From: Alicyclobacillus pomorum DSM 14955
GTDB taxonomy: Bacteria > Bacillota > Bacilli > Alicyclobacillales > Alicyclobacillaceae
Reading direction: 5' to 3'
DNA length: 64,000 nucleotides
NCBI RefSeq assembly: GCF_000472905.1
Contig: NZ_AXAR01000010.1
Location: 35,453-99,452, forward strand
Positions 45,814 to 54,844 of the stretch are shown here, in pieces (position 1 is the stretch's first letter; each line of letters starts with the position of its first letter). The notes under the pieces were generated by a model. It was given only the letters and a program-made list of their open reading frames with translations, ran no database searches and was not told the DNA's origin. The translations under genes were made by a program, and so were the position numbers.

Positions 45814-46833
45814 TTAATAAGCTCGCATGTACTGCTTTGGAGGTGTCACTTCTTGCTTTAACGCCTGCATCGCATGGATGGCCCAATAAGGGTCACGCAA
45901 CATCCCGCGCGCCACGGCGATGAGGTCCGCATCTCCATTGGCAACGACAGACTCGGCCAACGCGGGGTTATCCAACATGCCGACGGCAATGACCGGAACG
46001 CCTAGCGCTTCCTTAATCGCCCGCGCCATGGGTACCTGGAAGCCGGGATAGTTGCCAGGTTTCCGTGCGCCAATGGGTCCTTCACCACCGGATGAAACGT
46101 GAAACATGTCGACGCCTGCATCACGGTAACGCCTGCATATCTCAATACTGTGATCCAGGCCGTACCCTCCGTCCATGTATTCAATAGCCGATACGCGCAT
46201 AATGAGTGGCATGCTTTCCGGCATTACGCTCTTGACCGCTTGTACCACTTCCACGCCGAACCGAGCCAGGTCTTTACCGTACTCGTCCTCGCGGTGGTTG
46301 ATGCCAGGCGAGTGGAACTGGTGAATCAGATAACCGTGAGCGCCGTGCAATTCGATGGTGTCAACACCGGCCTCCACCGCACGTCGGGCTGCTTCCTTAA
46401 ACTTTTGCACCATGTCCCGCGTTTCAGATGTGGTCAGTGCCCGAGGCGTCTTAAACTTGGAACTGACCGGTATTGCTGAAGGGGCCACTGGCACTTCCGC
46501 GTCTTCTGCTTTCCTGCCCGCGTGTCCAATCTGAATCCCGATTTTGGCACCGTACTTGTGCACTTCCGAGATAATCCGAGCGAACGCAGGAATGTGATCA
46601 TCCGACCACAATCCTAAGTCGTAGTCCGTGATGCGACCGTCCGGTTCCACGTCCGTCATTTCCATGATAATCAACCCGGTCCCGCCAACTGCGCGAGAAA
46701 CATAATGAACGAAGTGCCAGTCGTTCGGCTTTCCGTCCTTCGCATCCACCGAGTATTGGCACATCGGCGGCATCACGATGCGATTTTTTAAACTCAAACC
46801 TTTCAACGTAAATGTCGAGTTCAAATGCGGCAT
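45814..46833 (-). CDS. namA: Old Yellow Enzyme family NADPH dehydrogenase, NamA/YqjM type
   Basis: A 339-residue FMN-dependent TIM-barrel ene-reductase. MPPMCQYSVDAKDGKPNDWHFVHY near 21-44 holds the Cys and Tyr that mark the YqjM class; the H-x-x-H ligand pair lies in ELHGAHGYLIHQF near 163-175. C-terminal AVARGMLRDPYW binds FMN. It reduces activated C=C bonds using NADPH. Start ATG 46833 has AAGGGG upstream. It follows panE by 28 bp, probably in one transcript. Confidence 0.93.
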   Translation of the reverse strand: MPHLNSTFTLKGLSLKNRIVMPPMCQYSVDAKDGKPNDWHFVHYVSRAVGGTGLIIMEMTDVEPDGRITDYDLGLWSDDHIPAFARIISEVHKYGAKIGIQIGHAGRKAEDAEVPVAPSAIPVSSKFKTPRALTTSETRDMVQKFKEAARRAVEAGVDTIELHGAHGYLIHQFHSPGINHREDEYGKDLARFGVEVVQAVKSVMPESMPLIMRVSAIEYMDGGYGLDHSIEICRRYRDAGVDMFHVSSGGEGPIGARKPGNYPGFQVPMARAIKEALGVPVIAVGMLDNPALAESVVANGDADLIAVARGMLRDPYWAIHAMQALKQEVTPPKQYMRAY

Positions 46834-46861
46834 GCTCGTATCCCCTTTCCAAGTTGGATTG

Positions 46862-47788
46862 TCAGTGCACTCCAATTTGCCCGTTGGCGTAAGGCAAGAG
46901 CAAGCCGTACAGCGTTCGCAGCGTTGGCACATCTAAGCCGTGCTGTTCAGCAACGCGCAACGCTGCGCCCTGCAGACTCTCCACCTCCAACGGGAGGCCC
47001 TTGCGAAAGTCCTGGTGCATGGACGACGTAGCACCTTTAGGCATCGACTCAATGAACGCCATCTGCGAGGCCACGTAATCTTCAGGTAGGGACCATCCGT
47101 CAGCCTGCGCGAGCATCGACATTTCCTCAAGGGCGCTGCGGAAGATGGCAGCCGTTGGCTTGTAGGCGACCACCTCGTCGATAGGCAGTCGACTTGCTGT
47201 CGTGACGCCGGAAAACGCTGTGATAAACGCGTACTTTTTCCACACGTCGACCATGATGTTGTCGCTTTTCACCAGCACCATATTGGCGGATGCGCTTTCG
47301 ACCATAAGCCTCTCACAGAACGCAACCTGACTCTCGTGAAGCGGCCCGAATGTGATATGGTGCGCGCGGTGGGTGTGGATGATATGCCCTTCGCTGTTCA
47401 AGGTCGTGATGATATGTACCAACCCACCCAGAACGCGGTCCGTTCCACACGCGTCCTGCAACACCTGGAAGTGCTCGATTCCGTTCAGCAACGGCAACAC
47501 GTAAGCGCCTTTCTGCGCCAACTTTACAATGTTCGACAAGGCCCCTGTTAAATGATAGTTCTTCACGCCCACCAATACCAGGTCACATTCGGGAATATCC
47601 TCAGCCCTGGTGGCCAGTGTCGGCACGAGGTGTGCGTCACCCTGCGGGCTCTTCAAGACCAGACCCGTTTGCTGCAGTTGTGCCTTGCGACCCTCCCGTA
47701 CGAGAAAAGTCACATCGTGGCCCGCCTCCTGCCAGCGGGCGCCAAAGTAGCCCCCAACAGCCCCAGCTCCAACGATGGTTATCTTCAC
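46862..47788 (-). CDS. panE: 2-dehydropantoate 2-reductase (ketopantoate reductase family)
   Basis: A 308-residue enzyme. The NADPH site is GAGAVGGYFG near 7-16; Lys in DVWKKYAFITAFSGV near 170 and SSMHQDFRKGLPLEVE near 245-260 are the catalytic and binding residues of the family. It makes pantoate for coenzyme A, though several paralogues serve other ketoacids. The start is GTG 47788 (GAGGAG upstream). It lies between the metallohydrolase and namA with 31- and 28-bp gaps. Confidence 0.88.
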   Translation of the reverse strand: MKITIVGAGAVGGYFGARWQEAGHDVTFLVREGRKAQLQQTGLVLKSPQGDAHLVPTLATRAEDIPECDLVLVGVKNYHLTGALSNIVKLAQKGAYVLPLLNGIEHFQVLQDACGTDRVLGGLVHIITTLNSEGHIIHTHRAHHITFGPLHESQVAFCERLMVESASANMVLVKSDNIMVDVWKKYAFITAFSGVTTASRLPIDEVVAYKPTAAIFRSALEEMSMLAQADGWSLPEDYVASQMAFIESMPKGATSSMHQDFRKGLPLEVESLQGAALRVAEQHGLDVPTLRTLYGLLLPYANGQIGVH

Positions 47789-47819
47789 CCGAATCCACTC
47801 CTCTCCACGGTGTGCACTG

Positions 47820-48779
47820 TTATGACTGCGCCAACGTCTCGTCGGCTGTCTTGAGTGTAAACACTTCACCATGGCTTCGAATGACTATCTTGTCCGCGTC
47901 ATCCCCCGCTGCTGCCAACAACCGCTTCATCGGCTCGTCCACGGGCTCCTGCGACAACACAAAGGTGTCCCAGTGAATCGGGACCAGAAAACGCCCGCCA
48001 GCATCCACAAACATACTCCATGCTTGTTCCGGCGTGCAGTGAGACTGCTGAAACGAGTCAGGCGCGTACGCACCGATGGGCATGCATACGACGTCAATCT
48101 GACCACGCTCGCGGAGCGCCGTAAACGTGGGCACGTACGCCGTGTCTCCAGCGTAAAACAGACGCTTTCCTTGATACTCGAGGAGAAAGCCTGTCCAGCC
48201 GTACTGCTGATTCCACGGGAACCGTGCACCCCAGTGCCGCACCGGAACGGATGTGACCTTGACCCCACACGAGGTCTCCACGGAATTCGTCCCCCCCAGT
48301 TCACTTACGCGGCCAAACCGCATGCGTCGGATCAGCCGGCTCGTCGCAGGGGCCGTCACCACCTCGACGTCCGGAGACGCCAGCTTGCGAAGGGATGGAA
48401 TATCGAAGTGGTCCATGTGGGCGTGCGACAGAAGAATCAGGTCGACCTGCCCCATCACCTCTTCAATCCTCACCGCAGGCGCCGTGTGACGTCTCGGACC
48501 GATGGCCCACGGCCCAATGTTTACGCCTACGCGTTCAGAAAACACCGGATCTGTGAGAATTCCAACTCCATTCCAGCGGATGTACAACGTAGAGTGCCCA
48601 ATCCAGCATACCGACAGCGAATCGTCCGGTAAGACGCTCAGGTCGGGGTGTTGCGCAGGTTGCTTGTAAGGCGGGCTTGGGACAAATTTACGGTAGCGCC
48701 GGTATTGCACCGTCATCCACAGCGCGGCGAGTGCCACCAAGGAAAGGGCGATGATGCAAAGCCACAACAGGATACGCAC
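47820..48779 (-). CDS. membrane-anchored metallo-beta-lactamase fold hydrolase
   Basis: A 319-residue protein with an N-terminal helix (ILLWLCIIALSLVALAALWMTV) and a catalytic MBL domain. The HxHxDH motif is SHAHMDHFD near 117-125; further metal residues are in VRHWGARFP and FYAGDTAYVP. The IGHSTLYIRWNG segment groups it with UlaG/NAPE-PLD-like hydrolases. Substrate unknown; relatives cleave lactones or phospholipid-like substrates. Confidence 0.85.
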   Translation of the reverse strand: MRILLWLCIIALSLVALAALWMTVQYRRYRKFVPSPPYKQPAQHPDLSVLPDDSLSVCWIGHSTLYIRWNGVGILTDPVFSERVGVNIGPWAIGPRRHTAPAVRIEEVMGQVDLILLSHAHMDHFDIPSLRKLASPDVEVVTAPATSRLIRRMRFGRVSELGGTNSVETSCGVKVTSVPVRHWGARFPWNQQYGWTGFLLEYQGKRLFYAGDTAYVPTFTALRERGQIDVVCMPIGAYAPDSFQQSHCTPEQAWSMFVDAGGRFLVPIHWDTFVLSQEPVDEPMKRLLAAAGDDADKIVIRSHGEVFTLKTADETLAQS

Positions 48780-48926
48780 CCGCGGAACTCCCCTTTCGAG
48801 ATGATGATACCTCAGTTATTGTATCAAACGGGGATATTGATCCGTGCCGTGCCGTGCCTTAAAGATCAGGTAGTCAATGTAGTTGCGCGGTTACGGTGAG
48901 GCTATAGACACAGAGGAGGCTGGGCT

Positions 48927-49688
48927 GTGCACCACATCACGCTGGGTACGCTATCGTTTCTGTTTATTTCTGGCTTCCTTGCGTCGTTCATCGACTCCAC
49001 CGTCGGTGGGGGTGGACTGGTGTCACTGCCCGCGTTGTTGTTCAGCGGCCTGCCTCCAGCGCTCGCGCTGGGCACCAACAAAGTGGCAGGTACGTTCTCA
49101 TCGCTGACCAGTTCGCTGTCCTACCTAAAATCCGGTAAAGTGAACTTCGACTTAGTCAAGTTCCTCGTGCCGATGTCGCTCATAGGTTCCATTCTCGGCG
49201 CGGAACTTGTCCGCCACATCCCCAGCGGCTTCCTGAAACCCCTGGTCATCGTCATGTTGATTCTCGTGACGGTGTACACGGTGCTGAAAAGGGACGTGGG
49301 CAAGACATCCACCTACCGGGGCCTGACGCGAGCGATGATTTGCGCGGCAGCCGGCGTCGCGTTTGCCATTGGATTTTATGACGGCTTTTTCGGGCCAGGC
49401 ACAGGATCTTTTCTCATCTTTGCCTTTGTGCTCATCGGTTTCGACTACGTGCAAGCGTCCGGCAACGCCAAGGCGCTCAACTTCGCAAGCAATATCGGCG
49501 CGTTGATCACCTTCGCCCTGCTGCACGCCATCAACTGGGAGTACGGCATCATCATGGGCGTCGGTATGGTTGCAGGCGCCATCGCCGGCTCACAGGTCGC
49601 CATCCGCAATGGCGCAGCGTACGTGAAGCCTATCTTCATTTGTGTCACCTTGGTGATGATTGGGAAACAGTTGTGGACCATGCTCTGA
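48927..49688 (+). CDS. TSUP-family (TauE/SafE) anion transporter
   Basis: A 253-residue membrane protein with eight helices in two repeats; the first repeat has GGGGLVSLPALLFSGLPPALALGTNKVAG and the second GFYDGFFGPGTGSFLIFAFVLIGFDYVQASGNAK. This family moves sulfite, sulfoacetate or related organosulfonates, typically outward. Start GTG 48927 has GGAGG 8 nt upstream. It is divergent from the metallohydrolase gene. Confidence 0.9.
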   Translation: MHHITLGTLSFLFISGFLASFIDSTVGGGGLVSLPALLFSGLPPALALGTNKVAGTFSSLTSSLSYLKSGKVNFDLVKFLVPMSLIGSILGAELVRHIPSGFLKPLVIVMLILVTVYTVLKRDVGKTSTYRGLTRAMICAAAGVAFAIGFYDGFFGPGTGSFLIFAFVLIGFDYVQASGNAKALNFASNIGALITFALLHAINWEYGIIMGVGMVAGAIAGSQVAIRNGAAYVKPIFICVTLVMIGKQLWTML

Positions 49689-49695
49689 GCAAAGC

Positions 49696-49738
49696 GGGGC
49701 TGACCCAACGCCAAACGCGATGGGGTCAGCCCCTGCCT
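49696..49738 (+). terminator. intrinsic terminator of the TSUP gene
   Basis: GGGGCTGACCC and GGGTCAGCCCC form an 11-bp stem followed by TGCCTTTGTTTG. Confidence 0.8.
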
Positions 49739-49813
49739 TTGTTTGTAGCCAAGGGATGAGTACATGGTCATCGACAGCTGGGTGTTGTCGGTGGCCATTT
49801 ATGTACAGTATAT

Positions 49814-50011
49814 CTACGAGTTGGCGACGATTCGAGGATAACTGGCCACCGGGAATCGCGCCTGATTTGAGAGAATTTGCTTTGCGTGACATGGTGCGCA
49901 GATGCCGAGTTGATAGTCTATGCCTCGGACGCGCCGAAAACCTGTCTTGAATACGCGATACATGAAAGTCTGGTCATGCATTGACTGACATTGAATGCAG
50001 AAGCATTGCAT
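49814..50011 (-). CDS. tiny CxxC/CxxCH protein, possible zinc ribbon
   Basis: A 65-residue frame with two Cys pairs, C-F-C-I-Q-C near 3-8 and C-A-P-C-H near 38-42, separated by a basic stretch (YRVFKTGFRRVRG). The spacing would allow a zinc site. GGTGAGG lies a few nt before ATG 50011, an unusually good Shine-Dalgarno for such a small frame. I do not know the family. The rest of the region from 49739 to 50243 holds no other gene I can support. Confidence 0.45.
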   Translation of the reverse strand: MQCFCIQCQSMHDQTFMYRVFKTGFRRVRGIDYQLGICAPCHAKQILSNQARFPVASYPRIVANS

Positions 50012-50243
50012 AGACCTCACCCCCGAACGAGCTCAGATCTGTGTCTATAGATACTATTCGATCCGCGTTCTTTCTCTGTGGGGGTTGACTGAACAAATCA
50101 TATATCGATTCCGAAAATTTTTGCACACGGGTTGAGGACGGTCATGCCGTCCTTCATCATTTCTGAATTCAACTATTTGACTCGTTATAAATTTATGATA
50201 AGTTTGATGATGATAAAACATATTGGAATAGGAGGTATTTAAC

Positions 50244-50708
50244 ATGTCAGTCGTCACGTTTCACGCCGATGTCGTCTGGTCTGGCGAAAGTGTTCGTTCT
50301 ATCGCTGAAATTCGAGGGAAACAAGTCATCATTGATGAACCTCAATCACTCGGCGGCACAGATCAAGGCCCGAACCCTGTCGAGATTCTGTTAGCCAGCC
50401 TTGGCGGTTGCATTAATGTCCTGGTGACAGGCTTTGCACAACTTCATGGTGTAGAACTCAAAGCATCAAAGGTGTATGTCGAAGGTGATCTCGCTCGAGA
50501 TGGATTCATGGAAGTGTTGAGAGGCCGAATCCCCGAAAACGTACGTCCTGGTTTTCAGGAGATTCGCTACCGTATTGACATTGATTCCCCTTCCCATCCG
50601 GCAAAGATTCAAGAACTCATTGACCACGTAGAACAAGTTTGCCCTATCAAGGACACGCTCGGCGGGGTGCCAGTCGTTCCTGTAAAGGAAGTCGCTTCGC
50701 AGAACTAG
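50244..50708 (+). CDS. OsmC-family protein
   Basis: A 154-residue OsmC/Ohr-fold protein. The two reactive cysteines are visible: Cys in LLASLGGCINVLV near 56 and Cys in VEQVCPIKDTL near 134. DQGPNPVEILL precedes the first. Such proteins reduce hydroperoxides. AGGAGG lies 8 nt before the ATG. The AT-rich leader contains a palindromic ATAAATTTAT centred near 50193, a possible redox-regulator site. Confidence 0.9.
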   Translation: MSVVTFHADVVWSGESVRSIAEIRGKQVIIDEPQSLGGTDQGPNPVEILLASLGGCINVLVTGFAQLHGVELKASKVYVEGDLARDGFMEVLRGRIPENVRPGFQEIRYRIDIDSPSHPAKIQELIDHVEQVCPIKDTLGGVPVVPVKEVASQN

Positions 50709-50724
50709 ACTCACACCTGGTTTC

Positions 50725-50756
50725 ACGGCACGTGCGAAGTTCGGCGTGTCGTTTTT
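50725..50756 (+). terminator. intrinsic terminator of the osmC-like gene
   Basis: ACGGCACG and CGTGTCGT pair with one G-T and are followed by TTTTTC, 17 bp after the stop. Confidence 0.65.
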
Positions 50757-50841
50757 CATGCCGTCTTCATGGGTCATGGCACGTGTAACATGATAGGATA
50801 GAGATACCACCAATATCGTGGATGGAGGAGCGTGTACATAC

Positions 50842-51693
50842 GTGTTTGAGGCGAATTTACTGAAGAATAAGGTGATTCTCGTAACCGGTGGTGGCACTGG
50901 GCTCGGACGAGCGATGGCAGAGAAATTCCTCGCGCTCGGCGCCAAAGTCGCCATTGCTAGCCGACGTCAGGAGGTGTTGGAAGCCGCAGCGCAGGAGATG
51001 TCGTCCCGCTCCGACACACCTGTATTTCCAGTTTCCTGTGATGTCCGCAACCCAGATCAAGTGGCTGCCATGATGGACACAGTCATGGACCACTTTGGCA
51101 AAATCGACGTCCTGGTCAACAACGCTGCGGGCAATTTCATCAGCCCGACCGAACGCCTCTCCCATCGGGCATTCGATGCCGTGCTCGGCATTGTCCTCCA
51201 CGGCACAACGTATTGCACACTCGACTTGGGAAAACGCTGGATAGCTTCCGGCCAATCCGGCACGGTACTCAACATTGTCACGACATACGCGTGGACGGGT
51301 TCTGGCTACGTGGTACCTTCTGCAGCAGCCAAGGCCGGCGTTCTGGCGTTGACGCGTTCACTGGCAGTGGAGTGGGCAAAATACGGCATTCGTCACGTTG
51401 CGATTGCCCCTGGCCCATTCCCAACAGAAGGTGCATGGTCCCGACTGGCACCCACGCCTGACTTGCACGAAAAGCTGGTTCAGCGGGTCCCGCTCGGTCG
51501 AGTGGGAGAAAAGGACGAGTTGGCGAACCTTGCCGCGTACCTTGTATCGGATTACGCCGCATTCATCAACGGCGAAGTCGTCACCATTGACGGCGGCGAG
51601 TGGCTGAAAGGGGCAGGAGAGTTCAATGAATTGGAGGCTGTGACACCCGAACAGTGGGATCAACTCGCGGAACTGACAAGAAAAAATAAGTAG
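50842..51693 (+). CDS. short-chain dehydrogenase, FadH-like 2,4-dienoyl-CoA reductase type
   Basis: A 283-residue SDR: TGGGTGLG near 14-21, NNAAGNFISPTERLS near 92-106 (the NNAAGNF motif marks dienoyl-CoA reductase relatives such as YkuF/FadH), Ser/Tyr region TTYAWTGSGYVVPSAAAKAG, and C-terminal INGEVVTIDGGEWL. The usual catalytic Tyr is replaced by Ser/Pro in the S-A-A-A-K box, as in other members of this subfamily. It could act in unsaturated fatty acid beta-oxidation. Start GTG 50842 with GGAGGAG upstream. Confidence 0.8.
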   Translation: MFEANLLKNKVILVTGGGTGLGRAMAEKFLALGAKVAIASRRQEVLEAAAQEMSSRSDTPVFPVSCDVRNPDQVAAMMDTVMDHFGKIDVLVNNAAGNFISPTERLSHRAFDAVLGIVLHGTTYCTLDLGKRWIASGQSGTVLNIVTTYAWTGSGYVVPSAAAKAGVLALTRSLAVEWAKYGIRHVAIAPGPFPTEGAWSRLAPTPDLHEKLVQRVPLGRVGEKDELANLAAYLVSDYAAFINGEVVTIDGGEWLKGAGEFNELEAVTPEQWDQLAELTRKNK

Positions 51694-51863
51694 CCCGGTG
51701 TTCCACGCGATTTTTACCATCATGGAATCGGCCCATACGTGAATGCGGGATACAGTTGATATCTCGTCATTCTCTCAAGTCTCACAAGATGCGGTCTGCG
51801 AAACGTGGGTACCATCAAAAAACATCCTCACTTTTGGTACGTTGGTGTCTCAACAACTTCTGC

Positions 51864-51884
51864 CAAACACGAGGGTGTTTTTTG
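51864..51884 (+). terminator. small terminator-like hairpin
   Basis: AAACAC and GTGTTT pair around GAGG and are followed by TTTGC; the run GTGTTTTTTG gives six T. It lies 170 bp after the SDR stop and 94 bp before the mug start, in a 284-bp gap. Confidence 0.4.
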
Positions 51885-51977
51885 CTGCAGACACACAGGT
51901 GAATGCGTGGACGATGAGGTGGTAACGTCGAACTTTGCGTACAATAGAAAGACACCCCGGACAAAGCAGGTGAGTTT

Positions 51978-52499
51978 GTGCCCATCACAGAACGGCTGAC
52001 CCAAGGGATGAACATCTTGTTCATTGGATACAACCCGTCGTTGACCTCGCACGCAAAGGGGTTCAATTACGCTGGCAAGAGCAACCGATTTTACCACGTG
52101 TTGTACCAAAGTGGGCTAACCACACGCCTCTATCGCCCCGAAGAAAGCCCAATGCTGCTCGATGACTATGGGTATGGATTCACCAACATCGTCGCGCGCC
52201 CGACGAAAACGGCCGCGGAAATCCGGAAGGAGGAATACGCGGAGGGGCGGATGGTACTATTGGACAAACTCACCCGGTACCGACCGAAATTCGCATGTTA
52301 CGTAGGCAAGGGGGTCTACGAACAGTTTGCGCGTCCAAAAAACAAAGTACCATGGGGCTTTCAAAGCAAAGACATCGTGGATGGCGTCCATGATTTCGTA
52401 GCGCCCTCCACAAGCGGTCTGGTGCGTATGAAACTGTCCGAACAGGTGGCCATCTATCGAATGCTGGCAGAAGCGGTGAAGACAAGCCGTCCGAATTAG
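51978..52499 (+). CDS. mug: G/U mismatch-specific DNA glycosylase (Mug)
   Basis: A 173-residue protein of the uracil-DNA glycosylase superfamily. FIGYNPSLTSHAKGFNYAG near 14-32 holds the NPS catalytic loop; NIVARPTKTAAEI near 63-75 and PSTSGLVRMK near 140 complete the Mug signature. It removes uracil or thymine paired with guanine. Start GTG 51978 follows a GCAGGTGAG site. Confidence 0.92.
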   Translation: MPITERLTQGMNILFIGYNPSLTSHAKGFNYAGKSNRFYHVLYQSGLTTRLYRPEESPMLLDDYGYGFTNIVARPTKTAAEIRKEEYAEGRMVLLDKLTRYRPKFACYVGKGVYEQFARPKNKVPWGFQSKDIVDGVHDFVAPSTSGLVRMKLSEQVAIYRMLAEAVKTSRPN

Positions 52500-52525
52500 A
52501 ACACGTGCTGTCTCTCTTTCTGACG

Positions 52526-52885
52526 TCAACTCGCTGTATGTGAGGTCCGCTTGGCAAACCACATGTATAATGGCTCACACTCAGCTTTGTAGGTCATCTT
52601 TCTTCCATCTTGTACAAACACGACGTATATGTAATTTCTATCCAATGGATACACGTGAAACTCTGCACTATGTTTCAGGTAAATGTGCAGGCCTTCGTCG
52701 CCTATTGACGTTTCACTCACAAAGGTTTGACCTGTGGCCTGGTTCAACACGTCAACAATCTCCGGCCACGCCTTATAGTACAGAGCCACCATGTCATATG
52801 TAATATCCGTTATATCCTTCAATTGAATATGATGACGTGGGACACCACGCTTTCGTCGTCGAATGGACTTCCATAAGCTGAGCAT
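52526..52885 (-). CDS. hypothetical protein
   Basis: A 119-residue soluble protein that I do not recognise. It begins with a basic segment (RRRKRG), then a mixed helix-strand core with TFVSETSIGDEGLHIYLKHSAEFHVYPLD and YIYVVFVQDGRKMTYKAE, and ends in MWFAKRTSH. There are no transmembrane segments or catalytic motifs. AGGAGG 8 nt before the ATG makes it a convincing gene. It ends convergent with mug, 27 bp apart. Confidence 0.6.
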   Translation of the reverse strand: MLSLWKSIRRRKRGVPRHHIQLKDITDITYDMVALYYKAWPEIVDVLNQATGQTFVSETSIGDEGLHIYLKHSAEFHVYPLDRNYIYVVFVQDGRKMTYKAECEPLYMWFAKRTSHTAS

Positions 52886-53232
52886 ATCTTACGCCTCCTA
52901 CAGCGCTACATTGTTGCTCAGTACCAGGAAGATGACAATCTTGATTTACGAGGATTACGTGAGAAATTAGGTTCTGTTTGCACCTCAAGGGATGACAGTC
53001 CATACGATTCGCAAGAATGCTCCCGATTCCGGCAGAGCAAGTAAGGGATCTGGGTTGGTTCTCCCTCTAGGAGAGGCGTATACTCGACGTGTTCCAACTG
53101 TTGCTTCACGATACTCCTTAGTCTACTCCGACCCATTGGAAGCAGCAGTTCCCCCCTTTGAATCCCCCCGACGACCACGGGGGGATTTCATTATCATCCC
53201 GTCTATCGCCACTGGACACGCCGCCCTGTCGC
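52886..53232. other. 347-bp gap with an unsupported frame and a hairpin
   Basis: A minus-strand frame of 86 codons (52918-53178) has a CRNREHSC segment but no good ribosome site and no family I know; it may be a remnant. The stem AATCCCCCC/GGGGGGATT (53161-53187) lies at its right end, followed on the plus strand by TCATTATC. No other feature is supported. Confidence 0.35.
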
Positions 53233-53997
53233 TTATCCGAGCTGCCCCCGCAAGAGCTGATCTACAGCGTAGGCCACGCCGTGCTCGTCACAGGACGTCG
53301 TCACCCAGTCGGCTTCTGCTTTCACTTCCGGTTGCGCGTTGCCCATGGCGATGCCAAGTCCGGCCCAGCGGATCATCGGGAGGTCGTTCAGGCTGTCCCC
53401 AATCGCCACCACTTGTGAGGGGTCAATCCCGATATAATCAGCCACCACCTGCAATCCGGCAGCCTTCGTCACACCCAGTGGGTTGACTTCGATGTTCAAC
53501 GGGTCCGAATTGGACAGCTCAAACCGACCATTGTCTAACTCTTTCCACAGGGCGGCAATCACGTCGCCATCGTGAGCGAAAAACCCGAACTTCAACCACG
53601 TGTGTTCGCGAAAGCGCACTGGAAACTCGTCCATGTTGTAAGGCCTATCCACAGCCCCGGCCCAGAATCCTGCACCGTACCTTTTCGCGAGCGAATGCAG
53701 CCAAGCCACGTCGTCGGCAGACAGGGCGTGCCTCGTTAGCAGTTCTCCTTGTGGGGTCCAGACTTCACTGCCGTTCATCGTCACAATGGGTACGCGAATC
53801 TCCAGTTCTCGAACGAGATCGGTGAGAATCCCCTTGATGTGTCTGCCAGTCGCAAAAGTGAATTCAATGCCTGCCTCGCGGGCTTTGTACAACCACTTCC
53901 GGTTCTCATCCGAAACATACCTATGGTTGATCAGTGATGTGCCATCCATATCCAGCGCAATCAGTCGCCAATTCACGTGTCGAAGGTCACCTTCCAT
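53233..53997 (-). CDS. Cof-type HAD-IIB phosphatase
   Basis: A 254-residue HAD hydrolase. Motif I is DMDGTSL near 16-22, motif II is TFATGRH near 48-54, the Lys is in NPLGVTKAAGL near 175-185, and motif III/IV is VAIGDSLNDLPMI near 200-212. The IIB cap places it among Cof phosphatases, which act on sugar phosphates, FMN or PLP-like substrates. It is read alone. Confidence 0.92.
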   Translation of the reverse strand: MEGDLRHVNWRLIALDMDGTSLINHRYVSDENRKWLYKAREAGIEFTFATGRHIKGILTDLVRELEIRVPIVTMNGSEVWTPQGELLTRHALSADDVAWLHSLAKRYGAGFWAGAVDRPYNMDEFPVRFREHTWLKFGFFAHDGDVIAALWKELDNGRFELSNSDPLNIEVNPLGVTKAAGLQVVADYIGIDPSQVVAIGDSLNDLPMIRWAGLGIAMGNAQPEVKAEADWVTTSCDEHGVAYAVDQLLRGQLG

Positions 53998-54241
53998 TCT
54001 TATGAACCACTTACGCGGTATTCTCCGTCTACCGTATCCTCATTCCTTCCCTGAATGCAAGAGCCAGGACGCCCAATCATCTGCTAGGTGTGCACGACAG
54101 TCCGTGACACTCCGTGAGCGAGTGCACCGGACCATAACATACGTTTTACCAGAGAGACTTTGAGTCTTTCGATTTTATCGAATCAACTGGATTATGTGCT
54201 ACAATGTCAGCACATGTTTCTCTCGAAAGGGTGTTTTTCCC

Positions 54242-54559
54242 GTGACCACATTCCTGCAGGAGCGGCTGGAACAAGCTGTACAGGTCTTTAAAGACCTCGG
54301 ATTTCAACAACAGCATCCCCGTATCTACCACTACTCGGAACAGATTGGGAACGATTGGTTCCATGTATCAGTGGGTCTAGAAGATTCAGGAGCACATCAC
54401 TACCAAGCCAACATCTCTATCCTTCAACGGCCGTTACCAAAAAACAACCTTGGTTATGGCAGCAGTGGTTTCATGACGAAGGTCATTCCCCTCGATTCGG
54501 CGCCTGTTGCGATACAAGACAAAGTTCGCGCATTGCGTGAGAGGTTACGTCAAGTGTAA
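54242..54559 (+). CDS. hypothetical protein
   Basis: A 105-residue soluble protein with no family I recognise. A helical start (FLQERLEQAVQVFKDLG) is followed by strands (WFHVSVGLED, HYQANISIL) and a C-terminal helix rich in Arg. GTG 54242 is preferred because AAAGGGTG lies 8 nt upstream; the frame is open 16 codons further. The 244 bp before it hold no gene. No terminator is visible after it. Confidence 0.55.
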   Translation: MTTFLQERLEQAVQVFKDLGFQQQHPRIYHYSEQIGNDWFHVSVGLEDSGAHHYQANISILQRPLPKNNLGYGSSGFMTKVIPLDSAPVAIQDKVRALRERLRQV

Positions 54560-54844
54560 CGCTTTGGGTCAGTGATAAACTCAGCGCAGCGACACAGTCT
54601 TCGCAGCATCCCTCCGAAGCTTTCACCTGTCTCCCACGATGCACTACGGCGGCGTCGCAAAGCCCCACACCTACAGAGCCATTTTCACGACATCGTCTGC
54701 CCCGACCCACCACAGGAAATCCCTCTGTTTCTACATACCTCTCATGAGTTGCCCTCCTTGAGGGTGAAGTACACACAACGCGGAATAATCTTTTTCCGTT
54801 TGGACCAATCTGTGAGATGCAGGCATCGGAAAGGACTGAGAACC

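Noticed and set aside
52918..53178. 86-codon minus-strand frame between the hypothetical protein and the Cof gene
   Set aside because: It starts inside a GC-rich hairpin without a fitting Shine-Dalgarno and has no known family; kept only as a remark in the gap entry.
54572..54844. 91-codon upstream extension of the stress-type SDR
   Set aside because: There is no ribosome site at its start and the composition is unlike the family; AAAGGA lies before ATG 54845.
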